Translations under genes and position numbers: made by a program
Notes under the pieces: model-generated
Databases searched by the model: none
What the model was told of the DNA's origin: nothing
What the model saw: the letters and a program-made list of their open reading frames with translations, nothing else
Assembly (NCBI RefSeq): GCF_009765735.1
Contig: NZ_LMUW01000055.1
Location: 1 to 59,190 of the forward strand
Reading direction: 5' to 3'
From: Xenophilus sp. L33
GTDB taxonomy: Bacteria; Pseudomonadota; Gammaproteobacteria; Burkholderiales; Burkholderiaceae_C
Length of the DNA stretch: 59,190 nucleotides
Shown here: positions 27,060 through 35,987 of the stretch, in pieces
How positions within the stretch are numbered: the stretch's first letter is position 1
Layout: each line of letters starts with the position of its first letter

Positions 27060-27632
27060 ATGAACCACTTCCAACCCGTCAGCCTCGAACATGCCAGCCG
27101 GCTGGTCAACCACGGCCCGACCGTGCTGGTCGCGAGCGCCGACGGCAGCCGCCGCAACCTCATGGCAGCCGCCTGGTCGATGCCGGTCGAATTCACGCCG
27201 CCGCGCATCGCGGTGGTGATCGACAAGAGCACGTTCACCCGCGAACTGGTCATGGCCAGCGGCCACTTCGGCCTGTGCGTGCCCGGCACCGCGCTGGTCG
27301 ACCTCACCTACGCGCTCGGCAGCACCAGCGGCCGCACGCTCGACAAGTTCGCGCACCACGGCCTGGCGCCGATCCGCGGGCCGGTGCTCGGCCTGCCGCT
27401 GCTGGAGGATGGTTGCGCCGCGTGGCTGGAATGCCGCCTCATCAGCGAGCCGCACACCGAAGCCGCCTACGACACCTGCTTCGGCGAGGTGGTCGCGGCG
27501 GCCGCCGATGCGCGCATCTTCAGCGGCGGCCACTGGAACTTCCGCGACGACAACGCGGCCCTGCAGACGATCCACCATCTCGGCGCCGGCAACTTCGTGC
27601 GCGCCGGTGGCGTGCTGCGCGCGAGGACCTGA
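27060..27632 (+). CDS. Flavin reductase family protein
   Basis: The 190-residue protein has the FMN-binding split-barrel fold of flavin reductase-like proteins (NHGPTVLVASADGSRRNLMAAAW, then FTRELVMASGHFGL). Members either supply reduced flavin to monooxygenases or act as FMN-dependent reductases. No monooxygenase gene is adjacent, so a partner cannot be named from context. It diverges from the YihY gene and converges with the alpha/beta hydrolase gene, leaving only 1 base between stops. Confidence 0.85.
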   Translation: MNHFQPVSLEHASRLVNHGPTVLVASADGSRRNLMAAAWSMPVEFTPPRIAVVIDKSTFTRELVMASGHFGLCVPGTALVDLTYALGSTSGRTLDKFAHHGLAPIRGPVLGLPLLEDGCAAWLECRLISEPHTEAAYDTCFGEVVAAAADARIFSGGHWNFRDDNAALQTIHHLGAGNFVRAGGVLRART

Positions 27633-27633
27633 G

Positions 27634-28638
27634 TCAACGCAGCGCCTGGTCGAAGAAGGCCGGGATCTCGCCGTCGATCCGCTTGCCGAAAGCTGCGCGG
27701 TCGAAGCCCGGCGGGTCGGTCGCGATGTCGCCGTCCACCGTGACGATCGGGCTCGACGGCGTGTCGATGAAGGCCCAGTGCGAGGCGTTCGGCACCATCC
27801 GAAGGTCCACGCCCGGCGCGTTCTTCGCGATCCATCGCGCATGGAAGCGCGGCACCAGGAAGGTGTCCTGTTCGCCGGTGTAGATCCGTGTCGGGAGCTT
27901 CATTGCGGCCAGCGACGAAGCGGAGAACACCACGCCCACCGGCGCCATCGCGACGACCGCGCGGACCCGCGGATCGACCAGCGGCGGCAGCGCCGAGTCG
28001 GCGACCGGGCTGCGGCTGGCCATGCCGCAGAAGATCGGATCCTCCGCGCCTTCCTGGCTGCAATGCGCACGCACGCGCGGCAACTCGGGCTGCGCGCCGG
28101 CCAGGGCCAGCACCGTGTAGCCGCCGGCCGAATGCCCGACCGCGCCGATGCGCGGACCCTTGGCGTCGCTGGCGATGCGGTCCTTCCAGGCCGGGTCGTT
28201 CAGCAGCGCGTCGATCACCCGCGAGGCCTGCCGCGGCCGGTCGCCGAAGTAGCGCGCCGCGCCCTTCGAGAGCAGCGACGCGTCCTGCCAGTTGTCGCCC
28301 GGGTGCCGCAGCGCCGCGACCAGGTAGCCGTCGCGCGCCAGCGCCTCGGCCAGGCTGCTGTGCGCCAACTCGCTGCCCCCGTTGCCGTGGCTCAGCAGGA
28401 TCAGTCCCTTGACCTGCGCCGCCGGCGCGCCGCCCATGGCGACGTGGGCGGTGAAAGGGCCCATCGCGATGCTGCGTTCGGCGGCGTCGGTCGGGTAGTA
28501 GAGCGCGACCGCGATCGGCGCCGGATCGGTCGGCAGGCCGGGCACGGTGAGGTGCGCGAGGCCGGCCTGGCTGGCGAGCGCATCGAAGGAAAGCAGGAGA
28601 GCGAGGGCCAGCAGGGCGCGGCGAACGAAGGCAGGCAT
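27634..28638 (-). CDS. Secreted alpha/beta hydrolase (dienelactone hydrolase-like)
   Basis: This is a 334-residue protein with a signal peptide (residues 1-23, cleaved near DALAS). The nucleophile Ser lies in VGHSAGG and an oxyanion segment in LLSHGNGGS. An Asp in YTGEQDTFL and His in NASHWAFID complete the likely triad. It resembles periplasmic dienelactone-hydrolase-family proteins and platelet-activating-factor-acetylhydrolase-like esterases. Substrate unknown. An ATG 3 codons upstream (28647) is an equally plausible start. Confidence 0.85.
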   Translation of the reverse strand: MPAFVRRALLALALLLSFDALASQAGLAHLTVPGLPTDPAPIAVALYYPTDAAERSIAMGPFTAHVAMGGAPAAQVKGLILLSHGNGGSELAHSSLAEALARDGYLVAALRHPGDNWQDASLLSKGAARYFGDRPRQASRVIDALLNDPAWKDRIASDAKGPRIGAVGHSAGGYTVLALAGAQPELPRVRAHCSQEGAEDPIFCGMASRSPVADSALPPLVDPRVRAVVAMAPVGVVFSASSLAAMKLPTRIYTGEQDTFLVPRFHARWIAKNAPGVDLRMVPNASHWAFIDTPSSPIVTVDGDIATDPPGFDRAAFGKRIDGEIPAFFDQALR

Positions 28639-28762
28639 GCGGGACATCTGGGAAGGCTGCGCGGGATTGCGTGCCGGCATCGTCCTGCGAAGCCCCGCCC
28701 CCAAGCCAGCGGCTTGCGACGAAGCGTCGAAATACCGGTGCGAGCTACGCGCCGGGTGCCCT

Positions 28763-29224
28763 TCAGCGCAGGGGCTTGCGGTAGAAGACGCGGTCGTAGC
28801 CGCCCTCTTGCCGGCGGTCGACCTCGACGTAACCGATGCGCGGATAGAACAACTGGTTCTCAATCATCTTCGAATTCGTGCAGAGGTAGACCGAGTCGAA
28901 GCCCCGCGCCAGCGCGCTGCGTTCGGCGAACTGCAGCAGCGCCTTGCCGACACCGGTGCCCTGGGTCGCCGGCAGCGCGGCGACGGTGTCGATGTAGAAG
29001 CCGTCCTCGGTCTCGTACTGCACCAGCACGCCGACCACTCGCGCGTCCTGCACCGCCACCCAGACCTTGCCTTCGGCGACCAGCGCCGCGTAGTCGTTGC
29101 GCATCGGACCGGGCGGGCGGCCGATGCGTTCGACGTAGAGGGTGAAGGCCGCGTCGACGCAGGCCTTCGCGGCGGCGATGTCGGCGCTGTCGGCGGCGCG
29201 AACGGTGAGGCTGGGGTTCGTCAT
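28763..29224 (-). CDS. GNAT family N-acetyltransferase
   Basis: The 153-residue protein is a GCN5-related acetyltransferase. The acetyl-CoA-binding motif is QGTGVGKALLQFAE (about residues 90-103), preceded by beta strands carrying VWVAVQDARVVGVLV. The acceptor substrate is unknown. It is a single-gene unit about 115 bases upstream of the alpha/beta hydrolase. Confidence 0.88.
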   Translation of the reverse strand: MTNPSLTVRAADSADIAAAKACVDAAFTLYVERIGRPPGPMRNDYAALVAEGKVWVAVQDARVVGVLVQYETEDGFYIDTVAALPATQGTGVGKALLQFAERSALARGFDSVYLCTNSKMIENQLFYPRIGYVEVDRRQEGGYDRVFYRKPLR

Positions 29225-29270
29225 GGCGGACGCATCATGCCTCGGCCCTGCTAGGCCCCGGGCGGAAAGG

Positions 29271-29522
29271 TCAGCCCGCGTCCTTGAGCGCCTGCTTCGC
29301 CTTCTCCGCCGAGCGCTTCGACTGGCTCTGGTGATAGTCGGACTTCACGCCGTTGACCACCTTGCCCACCGGTCCGCTCTTCTTGGCATCGCTGTCGGCG
29401 CGCTTCTGGTCGATCTTGTGCTTGACCGAATCGGTCGCCTCCGAGGCGGCCTTGTCGATCTGGGCGTGGGCGCCCAGCACGGTGAAGGCAGCGGCGAGGG
29501 CCAGCAAGGTTTTCTTGTTCAT
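29271..29522 (-). CDS. Small exported charged protein
   Basis: This is an 83-residue protein with a clear signal peptide (MNKKTLLALAAAFTVLGAHA, cleavage after AHA). The mature 63 residues are rich in Lys, Asp, Ser and Ala and are probably helical or disordered. A CGGAGAA ribosome-binding site lies just before the ATG. It has no recognised family; its composition resembles small periplasmic stress proteins. Confidence 0.75.
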   Translation of the reverse strand: MNKKTLLALAAAFTVLGAHAQIDKAASEATDSVKHKIDQKRADSDAKKSGPVGKVVNGVKSDYHQSQSKRSAEKAKQALKDAG

Positions 29523-29676
29523 CGAATTCTCCGGATTGAAAACCCGAGCTTGGGGCTCCGCACCGGCCGCGCCTGTCGGTGGCCGCGCCGCGCGACACGC
29601 CGGCGAAGCTGACAAACGTGTCAGGTTCCGGACCCGCGCGCCGGGCATGCGCGGGCTGGACGCGACAATGCGCGCC

Positions 29677-30156
29677 ATGAATGCGCGCAAATATCTTTTC
29701 CCGGTGATCGCGATCCTGCTGCTCGTGGTGGCCTGGCGCAGCTATGGCTGGGCCGGCGTGGCCCTGGTCGTGAGCGCCGGCGTCATGGTCGTGCTGATCC
29801 AGTTCAACCGCGCGATGGGGGTGCTGCGCCGCGCCGCCGACCGGCCGGTCGGCACCGTCGGCAGCGCGGTGATGCTCAACGCCAAGCTCAAGCCGCGGCT
29901 CAACCTGATGCGGGTGGTCGCGATGACCGGCGCCATCGGCGAGCCGCGCTCGCCCAAGGAGACGCAGCCCGAGATCTTCCGCTGGACCGACGAGAGCGGC
30001 TCGTGGGTCGACGCCACCTTCGTCGCCGGCCGACTGGCCGAATGGTCGCTGGTGCGGCCGACCACCGCGGACGAGGCCGAGGAAGCGCAGGCCGACACCT
30101 CCAGCTCGGACGCGATCAAGCCGGGCGCGGCCGACGCGCTGCGGCCGCCCGTCTGA
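29677..30156 (+). CDS. Small inner-membrane protein of unknown function
   Basis: The 159-residue protein has two N-terminal membrane segments (about residues 6-21 and 25-43) followed by a cytoplasmic or periplasmic domain of mixed charge and a disordered acidic tail. The phrase AVMLNAKLKPRLNLMRVV suggests a conserved surface in close relatives, but I do not recognise a named family. An alternative ATG lies 3 codons upstream. It converges with rdgC, with 16 bases between stops. Confidence 0.78.
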   Translation: MNARKYLFPVIAILLLVVAWRSYGWAGVALVVSAGVMVVLIQFNRAMGVLRRAADRPVGTVGSAVMLNAKLKPRLNLMRVVAMTGAIGEPRSPKETQPEIFRWTDESGSWVDATFVAGRLAEWSLVRPTTADEAEEAQADTSSSDAIKPGAADALRPPV

Positions 30157-30172
30157 AGCGCGTCGCGTCTTT

Positions 30173-31162
30173 CTAGAACGGCGCCGATTCGTCGGCCAGC
30201 GCCGGCTCTGCGGCAGCCGCCGGCGCCTTGGCGGCAGGCGTCGCATCCACCGGTCCGGCACCCAGCCGCATCTCGCCGCCCAGCGCCTCCATCAGCTCGG
30301 GCACCAGTTGGCCCAACTCGCCGGTCGCGATCGCGGCGTCGGCGTCGAAGTTGTCTTCCTTGCCGCCGCCGGCGGGCGCCTCGTCCGTGCCTTCGAGGAA
30401 GACGATCTTGCGCAGCTGCAAGCCTTCGGTCAGCTCGAAGGACACGCGGTCGTCCCAGGTCAGCGCCAGCCGGGTCGGGCGCTTGCCGGCGGCGATGTGC
30501 GCGCGCACCTCGTCGATGTCCAGCGGATGCTTGGCATAGCGCACCACCGACTTCGATTCGTCGCTGGCCTTCAGCTCGCATTCGCGGTCGATGGTGAAGC
30601 CGGCCGGCGGCTCCTGGCTCGACAGCCATTCGGACATCGCGGCCGCCGGCTCGACCTGCGAATTGACCAGCGTCACCGCGAAGCCGTCGAGCGCCTTCAC
30701 CAGCGCGGTGACGACTTCGTCGGCGCGTGCCGCGTTGCCGGCATTGACCACCAGCCGGTGCGCCTCGGGGTCGATCCACACCGCGACACGCGCGTGGCGT
30801 GTGAAGGCCAGCGGCAGCAGCTCGTGGGTGACGTCTTCCTTGAGTTCCTTCTTTTCCTTCTTGCCGGGCTTGCGGCCGGTGGTGGCCTCGATCTGCGCGG
30901 CGCGCTCCTCGACCTTGCGGCGCACCACGGAGGCCGGCAGCGTCTTGCTCTCGATCATGAATTCGAAGAGCCACTGGCCGGCCACCGATTCGGCCAACGG
31001 GCCGTGGGCTTCGCCGCGGGGCTCGACCCAGCCGGCCGAGCGTTCCTGCGACGGGCTGCAGGGCACGAAGCGTTGCGTGCCGAGGCCTTGTTCGACCTGG
31101 TCCAGCGACTGCGACCAGGTGCTCTCGATGCGATAGACGATGACGTTCTTGAAGACGGACAC
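30173..31162 (-). CDS. rdgC: Recombination-associated protein RdgC
   Basis: RdgC is a nucleoid-associated DNA-binding ring protein that modulates RecA. The 329-residue protein begins at a GTG (SVFKNVIVYRIES), which is the RdgC N-terminal signature, and contains GWVEPRGE and HELLPLAFTRHARVAVWID. A GGAAAAGG purine run lies about 6 bases before the GTG and supports this start over the longer open frame. The C-terminal 30 residues are Ala/Pro-rich and extend past E. coli RdgC. It diverges from ilvE. Confidence 0.93.
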   Translation of the reverse strand: MSVFKNVIVYRIESTWSQSLDQVEQGLGTQRFVPCSPSQERSAGWVEPRGEAHGPLAESVAGQWLFEFMIESKTLPASVVRRKVEERAAQIEATTGRKPGKKEKKELKEDVTHELLPLAFTRHARVAVWIDPEAHRLVVNAGNAARADEVVTALVKALDGFAVTLVNSQVEPAAAMSEWLSSQEPPAGFTIDRECELKASDESKSVVRYAKHPLDIDEVRAHIAAGKRPTRLALTWDDRVSFELTEGLQLRKIVFLEGTDEAPAGGGKEDNFDADAAIATGELGQLVPELMEALGGEMRLGAGPVDATPAAKAPAAAAEPALADESAPF

Positions 31163-31283
31163 AAAAAACCTTTTCCAGCTGGTTTGGCAAAGCCGGCCAT
31201 TGTCGGGGCGCGGGCCGGCCGCCCGAGCCTTAAAATCGAAAGCTTTTGCGACATCCCCCACCGACAGACCAAGGACAAAGATC

Positions 31284-32222
31284 ATGAGCGCTCTGCCCCC
31301 CGCACTCGACGACCGCGACGGCAAGATCTGGATGGACGGCGACCTCGTCGAATGGCGCGACGCCAAGGTCCACGTGCTGAGCCACACGCTGCACTACGGC
31401 TGCGGCGCCTTCGAAGGCGTGCGCGCCTACGACACGGTCGACGGCACCGCCATCTTCCGGCTGGCCGAGCACACCGAGCGCCTGTTCAACAGCGCCAAGA
31501 TCCTGCGCATGAAGCTGCCCTTCACGCCCGAGCAGCTCAACGAGGCGCAAAAGCAGGTGGTGCGGGTCAACAAGCTCGACAGCTGCTACCTGCGCCCGCT
31601 GGTCTGGATCGGCTCCGAGAAGCTCGGCGTCAACCCGCGCGGCAACCGCATCCACGCGATGGTCGCAGCCTGGGCCTGGGGCGCCTACCTGGGCGACGAG
31701 GGCATGAAGCGCGGCATCCGCGTGAAGACCTCCAGCTTCACCCGCCACCACGTCAACATCACCATGACGCAGGCCAAGGCGGTGAGCAACTACAGCAACT
31801 CGATCCTGGCCAACATGGAAGCGCTCGACGACGGCTACGACGAGGCGCTGCTGCTCGATGCCAGCGGCTTCGTCTCCGAAGGCGCCGGCGAGAACGTCTT
31901 CCTGGTCAAGGGCGGCGTGGTCTACACGCCCGACCTGTCGGCCGGCGCGCTCAACGGCATCACCCGCAACACCGTGATGCACATCTGCAAGGACCTCGGC
32001 ATCGAGCTGGTGCAAAAGCGCATCACCCGCGACGAGGTCTACATCTCCGACGAAGCCTTCTTCACCGGCACCGCCGCCGAAGTGACGCCGATCCGCGAGC
32101 TCGACCGCATCGAGATCGGCAGCGGCTCGCGCGGCCCGGTCACCGAGAAGATCCAGAACGCGTTCTTCGACATCGTCAACGGACGCAATCCCAAATACGC
32201 CCACTGGCTCACCAAGGTCTGA
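31284..32222 (+). CDS. ilvE: Branched-chain amino acid aminotransferase IlvE
   Basis: This 312-residue fold-type IV aminotransferase carries out the last step of valine, leucine and isoleucine synthesis with PLP and glutamate. Signature segments are HVLSHTLHYGCGAFEGVRAY, TQAKAVSNYSNSIL (region of the PLP lysine) and EGAGENVFLVKGG. TGTAAEVTPI is the usual end motif. A TAAAAT box about 50 bases before the ATG may be a -10. The stop overlaps the next ATG by 1 base (TGATG). Confidence 0.96.
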   Translation: MSALPPALDDRDGKIWMDGDLVEWRDAKVHVLSHTLHYGCGAFEGVRAYDTVDGTAIFRLAEHTERLFNSAKILRMKLPFTPEQLNEAQKQVVRVNKLDSCYLRPLVWIGSEKLGVNPRGNRIHAMVAAWAWGAYLGDEGMKRGIRVKTSSFTRHHVNITMTQAKAVSNYSNSILANMEALDDGYDEALLLDASGFVSEGAGENVFLVKGGVVYTPDLSAGALNGITRNTVMHICKDLGIELVQKRITRDEVYISDEAFFTGTAAEVTPIRELDRIEIGSGSRGPVTEKIQNAFFDIVNGRNPKYAHWLTKV

Positions 32223-32440
32223 TGAACATGCCCGCCCCGAATGCCGCGATCGAACTGCTCGCCAAGGATCTGAACGACCAGGGGGGCGTCTTCTGCCCCA
32301 ACATGAAGGCCGACATGCCGCTGTGGAGCGCGCATCCGAAGGTGTACCTCGACGTCGCGCGCACCGGCGAGGCCAAGTGCCCGTATTGCGGCACCGTCTA
32401 CCGGCTCAAGGCGGGCGAGGCCGCGGGCCACCACCACTGA
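32222..32440 (+). CDS. Small zinc-finger protein downstream of ilvE
   Basis: The 72-residue protein has FCPNMKADMPLWSAHPKVYL followed by KCPYCGTVYRL, the pattern of the zf-CHCC domain related to mitochondrial NDUFS6. The Cys/His set (CxxC plus upstream His and Cys) should bind zinc. Such genes commonly follow ilvE in Burkholderiales. It ends in a HHH tail. Its 3' end overlaps the convergent O-antigen-ligase-like gene by 35 bases. Confidence 0.85.
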   Translation: MNMPAPNAAIELLAKDLNDQGGVFCPNMKADMPLWSAHPKVYLDVARTGEAKCPYCGTVYRLKAGEAAGHHH

Positions 32441-33635
32441 GCACGCCGACCGGCAGCGGCTCCTGCGCCAGCCGCAGGTAGACCATCGCCACCCAGAGCA
32501 GCGCGAGGCCGATCTGCGCGTCGCGCAGGGCCGAGTTCACGCTGGTCGCGATCAACAGCACCAGCGTCGCGGCGAAGGCATGGCGGCCGGCCAGGTCGCG
32601 GCGCCGCCAGGCCAGCCAGACGCTCGTGAGGATGATCGCGAGCAGACTCAGCGCGCCGGGCAGCCCGGCCTGCGAGCCCATCCACAGGAAGTCGTCGTGC
32701 GGCATGTTGTAGTCGGCCAATAGCTTCGGGCCGCGCAGCTGCCACTGCTCGGTCCAGCCGCCGATGCCCCAGCCGGCGAAGGGCCGGTCGATGATCATTC
32801 GCGCGGTGTCGCGGTACATGTAGAAGCGCACCACCCAGCTGCCTTCGGAGACCGCGCCGGCCTGCGCCTGTTCGAGCTCGCGCACGCCGAGCTCGAACTT
32901 CTGCTGCACCGGCGGCAGGCTCCAGAGCCCGGCCGCCGCCACCGCGCCGCCGAGCAGCAGCACCGGCGCCAGCAGCCGCAGCCGATCGCGCCACTGGTGC
33001 GCGCAGGCGCCGCCGACCGCGATCAGCAGTGCCAGCAGCGCGGTGCGCGAATGCAGCGAGAAGACCGCGATCGCGATCACCGCCGCGATCAGCGCGAGCG
33101 CGGGCAGTGCGCGCAGCGGCCGCCGCTCGGCGACCTGCCGCAGGCCGTAGACGGCCGCGGAAGCGCCCATGATCGCGAACAGCAGCGCGTTGTTGATCGA
33201 CTTGTTGCCCACTTCCATCACCACGCCGCGCAGCGCTTCGGGCGGCGGAAACTTGAAGGCCTGGTAGGCCGCGATGATCACGAAGTTGGCAACGCCCGCG
33301 ATCCAGAAACCGCGCATCGCCCAGAGCGCTTCGTCGCGGCTCAGGGACAGCGCCATCAGCACCGTGGCCGCGATGCGCAGCCCGTGGCCGAGGTTGGAGC
33401 CGGTCTGCGGATAGTGCGGCTCGATCGCCAGCACCACCAGCGTCCAGGCCACGTAGGCCATCAGCGGCCACCACATCGGGCTGCGGCGCAGGCGTTGCGC
33501 GCGCTCCTGCCAATGGCCGCCGGCGAGCAGCGTCGCCAGCATCAGCACCGCCGCCAGGTAGTTGACGCCGACCGGCAGGAACACCGTCAGGCCCCAGAAC
33601 ATGGCTGCGGGGCGGGCGGCGAACGATCTCTGCAT
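32406..33635 (-). CDS. O-antigen ligase family (Wzy_C) membrane protein
   Basis: This is a 409-residue polytopic membrane protein with about 10-12 segments and a large periplasmic loop containing MYRDTARMIIDRPFAGWGIG and NMPHDDFLWMGSQAGLPG, the Wzy_C pattern with its conserved His. The family includes O-antigen ligase WaaL and pilin or exopolysaccharide glycan ligases; which one applies cannot be read from this context. No glycan genes are adjacent. Confidence 0.88.
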   Translation of the reverse strand: MQRSFAARPAAMFWGLTVFLPVGVNYLAAVLMLATLLAGGHWQERAQRLRRSPMWWPLMAYVAWTLVVLAIEPHYPQTGSNLGHGLRIAATVLMALSLSRDEALWAMRGFWIAGVANFVIIAAYQAFKFPPPEALRGVVMEVGNKSINNALLFAIMGASAAVYGLRQVAERRPLRALPALALIAAVIAIAVFSLHSRTALLALLIAVGGACAHQWRDRLRLLAPVLLLGGAVAAAGLWSLPPVQQKFELGVRELEQAQAGAVSEGSWVVRFYMYRDTARMIIDRPFAGWGIGGWTEQWQLRGPKLLADYNMPHDDFLWMGSQAGLPGALSLLAIILTSVWLAWRRRDLAGRHAFAATLVLLIATSVNSALRDAQIGLALLWVAMVYLRLAQEPLPVGVLSGGGPRPRPP

Positions 33636-33714
33636 GGCGCGGATTATTGCGCCCCAGATCGGGGCCTCGACTGCGGTCGCATCGTCGGCGACCTTCGCAA
33701 CCGGCAGTTCCGAA

Positions 33715-33797
33715 GCCAGGGATACCGCGGAACCGGCTCCGCCGGGCCGCCGGTATCGCCCCCTCGAGGGGACCGCCGAAGGCGGTATGGGGGTGGG
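33715..33797. repeat. Structured intergenic repeat, copy 1
   Basis: This sequence of about 83 bp begins GCCAGGGATACCGCGG and ends GGGGGTGGG; a second copy lies at 35043-35125. It contains nested inverted repeats: GATACCGCGG against CCGCCGGTATC, CCCCTCGAGGGG, and ACCGCC-GAA-GGCGGT (33772-33786). It ends 1 base before the stop codon of the histidine kinase gene, so on the minus strand it forms the immediate 3' end of that transcript. It resembles REP-like elements common in Comamonadaceae. Confidence 0.8.
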
Positions 33798-33798
33798 C

Positions 33799-34986
33799 CT
33801 ATTTCGGCAGCGTGATCACGAAGCTGGCGCCGCCGCCCGGCCGGTCCTCGCAGCGCACGCTGCCGCCGTGCCGCTCGCTGATCGACTTCACCAGCGCCAG
33901 TCCGAGACCGACGCCGCCGTTGCGCTCGCTGGCGCCGGGCAGCCGGTAGAAGGGCTCGAAGATGCGCTCGTGCAGCGCGGCCGGCACGCCCGGGCCGCGG
34001 TCGTTGACCCGGATCTCGGCGGCGCCGGCACGGCTGCCCAGCTCGACGCCGATCTCGCCGGCGCCGTAGCGGCGGGCGTTCTCCAGCAGGTTGCGGATCG
34101 CCCGGCGCAGCAGCCGCGGCACGCCGCGCACCGTGAGCGCCTCGCTGTCGGTGCCTTCGCGCACGTCCAGGTCGGCTGCGGCGCGGGCGCATTCCTCGGC
34201 GGCCAGGCCGGTGAGGTCGACCGTCTCGATAGTGCCCATGTCGGCTTCCTTGGCGTCCAGCCGGCTGGCCAGCAGGATCTCGTCGATCAGCTGGTCGAGC
34301 TCGCCGATGTTGCGCGAGATCTCCTCGCGCGCCGCCGGCCCGGGATGGTCGCCCATCAGCTCCAGGCCCATGCGGATGCGGGTCAGCGGCGAGCGCAGCT
34401 CGTGCGAGGCGTTCGCCAGGAGCGACTTGTGCGAGGTCACCAGTTCCTCGATGCGCTCGGCCGCCGAGTTGAAGCGGTTCGACAGGTCGGCCACCTCGTC
34501 CTGGCCTTCCTCGTGGATGCGCACCGACAGGTCGCCTTCGCCCCAGCGCTGCACGCTGCGCTGCAGGCCTTCGAGCCGCTTGGTGATGCGGCGCACGATC
34601 GGATAGACGCCCAGCGCCACCGCGAAGCCGACCAGCGCCACCATCAGGCCGAAGCCGAAGGGCGTGCGCCAGGGCAGGAAACCGGGAGGTGGCGGCGGCG
34701 GCCGTTCGCGCGGCGCGAACTGCAGGGTGAGCGCCTGGCCGTTGTTCAGCGTGACGTCGAATTCGAGGCCCTGGCCCGGCACCCGCATCGCGGTGCCGGT
34801 GCCGATCGGGTGGTCCTGCGCGTCGAGCACCACCACCTCGCGCGGCACCGGCGTCATGCGCTCGCGCTCGCTCTGCGCGGCCTCCTGCACCAGCCAGTTG
34901 GCGGTCAGGGTCAGGATGAAGACACCCGCCACCACCGCCAGCCAGATGCGGACGTAGAGGTGGCGCCGGTACAGCTTCACGAACAT
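33799..34986 (-). CDS. Sensor histidine kinase
   Basis: The 395-residue two-component sensor has an N-terminal membrane segment (about 13-33), a periplasmic domain with a proline run (PPPPPP near 96-101), a second membrane segment (about 110-130), a HAMP region, the phospho-acceptor His195 in ANASHELRSPLTR, and an ATPase domain with NLLENARRYG, DRGPGVP and GVGLGLALVKS. It pairs with the OmpR-type regulator upstream. The two are separated by a repeat element. Signal unknown; the CpxA/EnvZ-like arrangement suggests an envelope signal. Confidence 0.93.
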   Translation of the reverse strand: MFVKLYRRHLYVRIWLAVVAGVFILTLTANWLVQEAAQSERERMTPVPREVVVLDAQDHPIGTGTAMRVPGQGLEFDVTLNNGQALTLQFAPRERPPPPPPGFLPWRTPFGFGLMVALVGFAVALGVYPIVRRITKRLEGLQRSVQRWGEGDLSVRIHEEGQDEVADLSNRFNSAAERIEELVTSHKSLLANASHELRSPLTRIRMGLELMGDHPGPAAREEISRNIGELDQLIDEILLASRLDAKEADMGTIETVDLTGLAAEECARAAADLDVREGTDSEALTVRGVPRLLRRAIRNLLENARRYGAGEIGVELGSRAGAAEIRVNDRGPGVPAALHERIFEPFYRLPGASERNGGVGLGLALVKSISERHGGSVRCEDRPGGGASFVITLPK

Positions 34987-35042
34987 CGGTGTCTCACGTG
35001 CATTGCTTGTGGCCCGCGCCGCACGAATCCGGCACGGTCGAG

Positions 35043-35125
35043 GCCAGGGATACCGCGGAACCGGCTTTGCCGGGCCGCCGGTATCGCCCCCTTGAGGGGG
35101 GCGCCGTAGGCGCTATCGGGGGTGG
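35043..35125. repeat. Structured intergenic repeat, copy 2
   Basis: This is the second copy of the 83-bp repeat, lying between the response regulator stop and the histidine kinase start. It starts with the same GCCAGGGATACCGCGG. Its last hairpin is GGCGCC-GTA-GGCGCT (35100-35114), differing from copy 1 by changes on both sides of the stem that keep pairing. The remainder, including CCCCCTTGAGGGGG, is nearly identical to copy 1. Confidence 0.8.
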
Positions 35126-35131
35126 TTCCAT

Positions 35132-35848
35132 CTAGTCCTGCTGCTTGGCGAAGACGTAGCCGACGCCGCGGACGGTCAGGATGCGTTTCGGGTTCTTGGC
35201 ATCGGCCTCGATGGCGGCGCGGATGCGGCCCATGTGGACGTCGATCGAGCGGTCGAAGGCTTCCAGCTCGCGGCCGCGCACGGCTTCCATGATCTGGTCG
35301 CGCGTGAGCACGCGGCCGGCGCGTTCGGCCATCGCGACCAGCAGGTCGAACTGGTAGGAGGTCAGGTCGGCGGCCTCGCCGGCGACCGTCACCGAGCGGG
35401 CGTTGCGGTCGATGTCGAGCGAGCCGAAGCGCATCACCTGCGGCGCGCTGGCGTCGCTCTGCGCATGCTCGCCGCGGCGGCGCAGCACGGCGCGGATGCG
35501 CGCCAGCAGCTCGCGCGGCTCGAAGGGCTTGGGCAGGTAGTCGTCGGCGCCGATCTCCAGGCCGATGATGCGGTCCATCGGGTCGCCCTTGGCGGTCAGC
35601 ATCAGCACCGACACCTTGGCCAGGCCGTTGGGCAGCGAGCGGATGCGCCGGCAGACCTCGAGGCCGTCGGTGTCGGGCAGCATCAGGTCGAGGATCACCA
35701 GGTCGGGCGAGCGCTGCTGGAGCAGGTCCAGTCCGCTGGCGCCATCGGCCGCGTGCGCGAAGTTGAAGCCCGACTGGGTCAGGTATTCGCCGACCATCTG
35801 TGCGAGGCGGGCGTCGTCTTCGATCATCAGGAGTTGCGGGGTGCTCAT
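35132..35848 (-). CDS. OmpR-family response regulator
   Basis: The 238-residue response regulator has a receiver domain with acidic Asp11/Asp12, phospho-acceptor Asp54 (LVILDLMLPD) and Lys in LPKPFEP, followed by a winged-helix DNA-binding domain (LTSYQFDLLVAMAERAGRVL, RSIDVHMGRIRAAIE, VRGVGYVF). The start at 35848 (MSTPQLLMIEDDARL) is the natural family start. It precedes the histidine kinase gene, with the copy-2 repeat between them. Confidence 0.94.
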   Translation of the reverse strand: MSTPQLLMIEDDARLAQMVGEYLTQSGFNFAHAADGASGLDLLQQRSPDLVILDLMLPDTDGLEVCRRIRSLPNGLAKVSVLMLTAKGDPMDRIIGLEIGADDYLPKPFEPRELLARIRAVLRRRGEHAQSDASAPQVMRFGSLDIDRNARSVTVAGEAADLTSYQFDLLVAMAERAGRVLTRDQIMEAVRGRELEAFDRSIDVHMGRIRAAIEADAKNPKRILTVRGVGYVFAKQQD

Positions 35849-35987
35849 GGTTGGCTCTCGGCGCAGTGCGCTGTTAGCGCCGGTCTCGGGGACCGGCGTC
35901 GGGTGGGGTCGACGGCAGCTTCCCTCCGCAGCGCCAAGGTGGCTTGAACGGCACGTAAAGTTGGGTAAAAGCGCGGGCCAAACCCGC

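Noticed and set aside
26985..27842. N-terminal extension of the YihY-like frame
   Set aside because: It is antisense to the flavin reductase gene and has no domain-like sequence.
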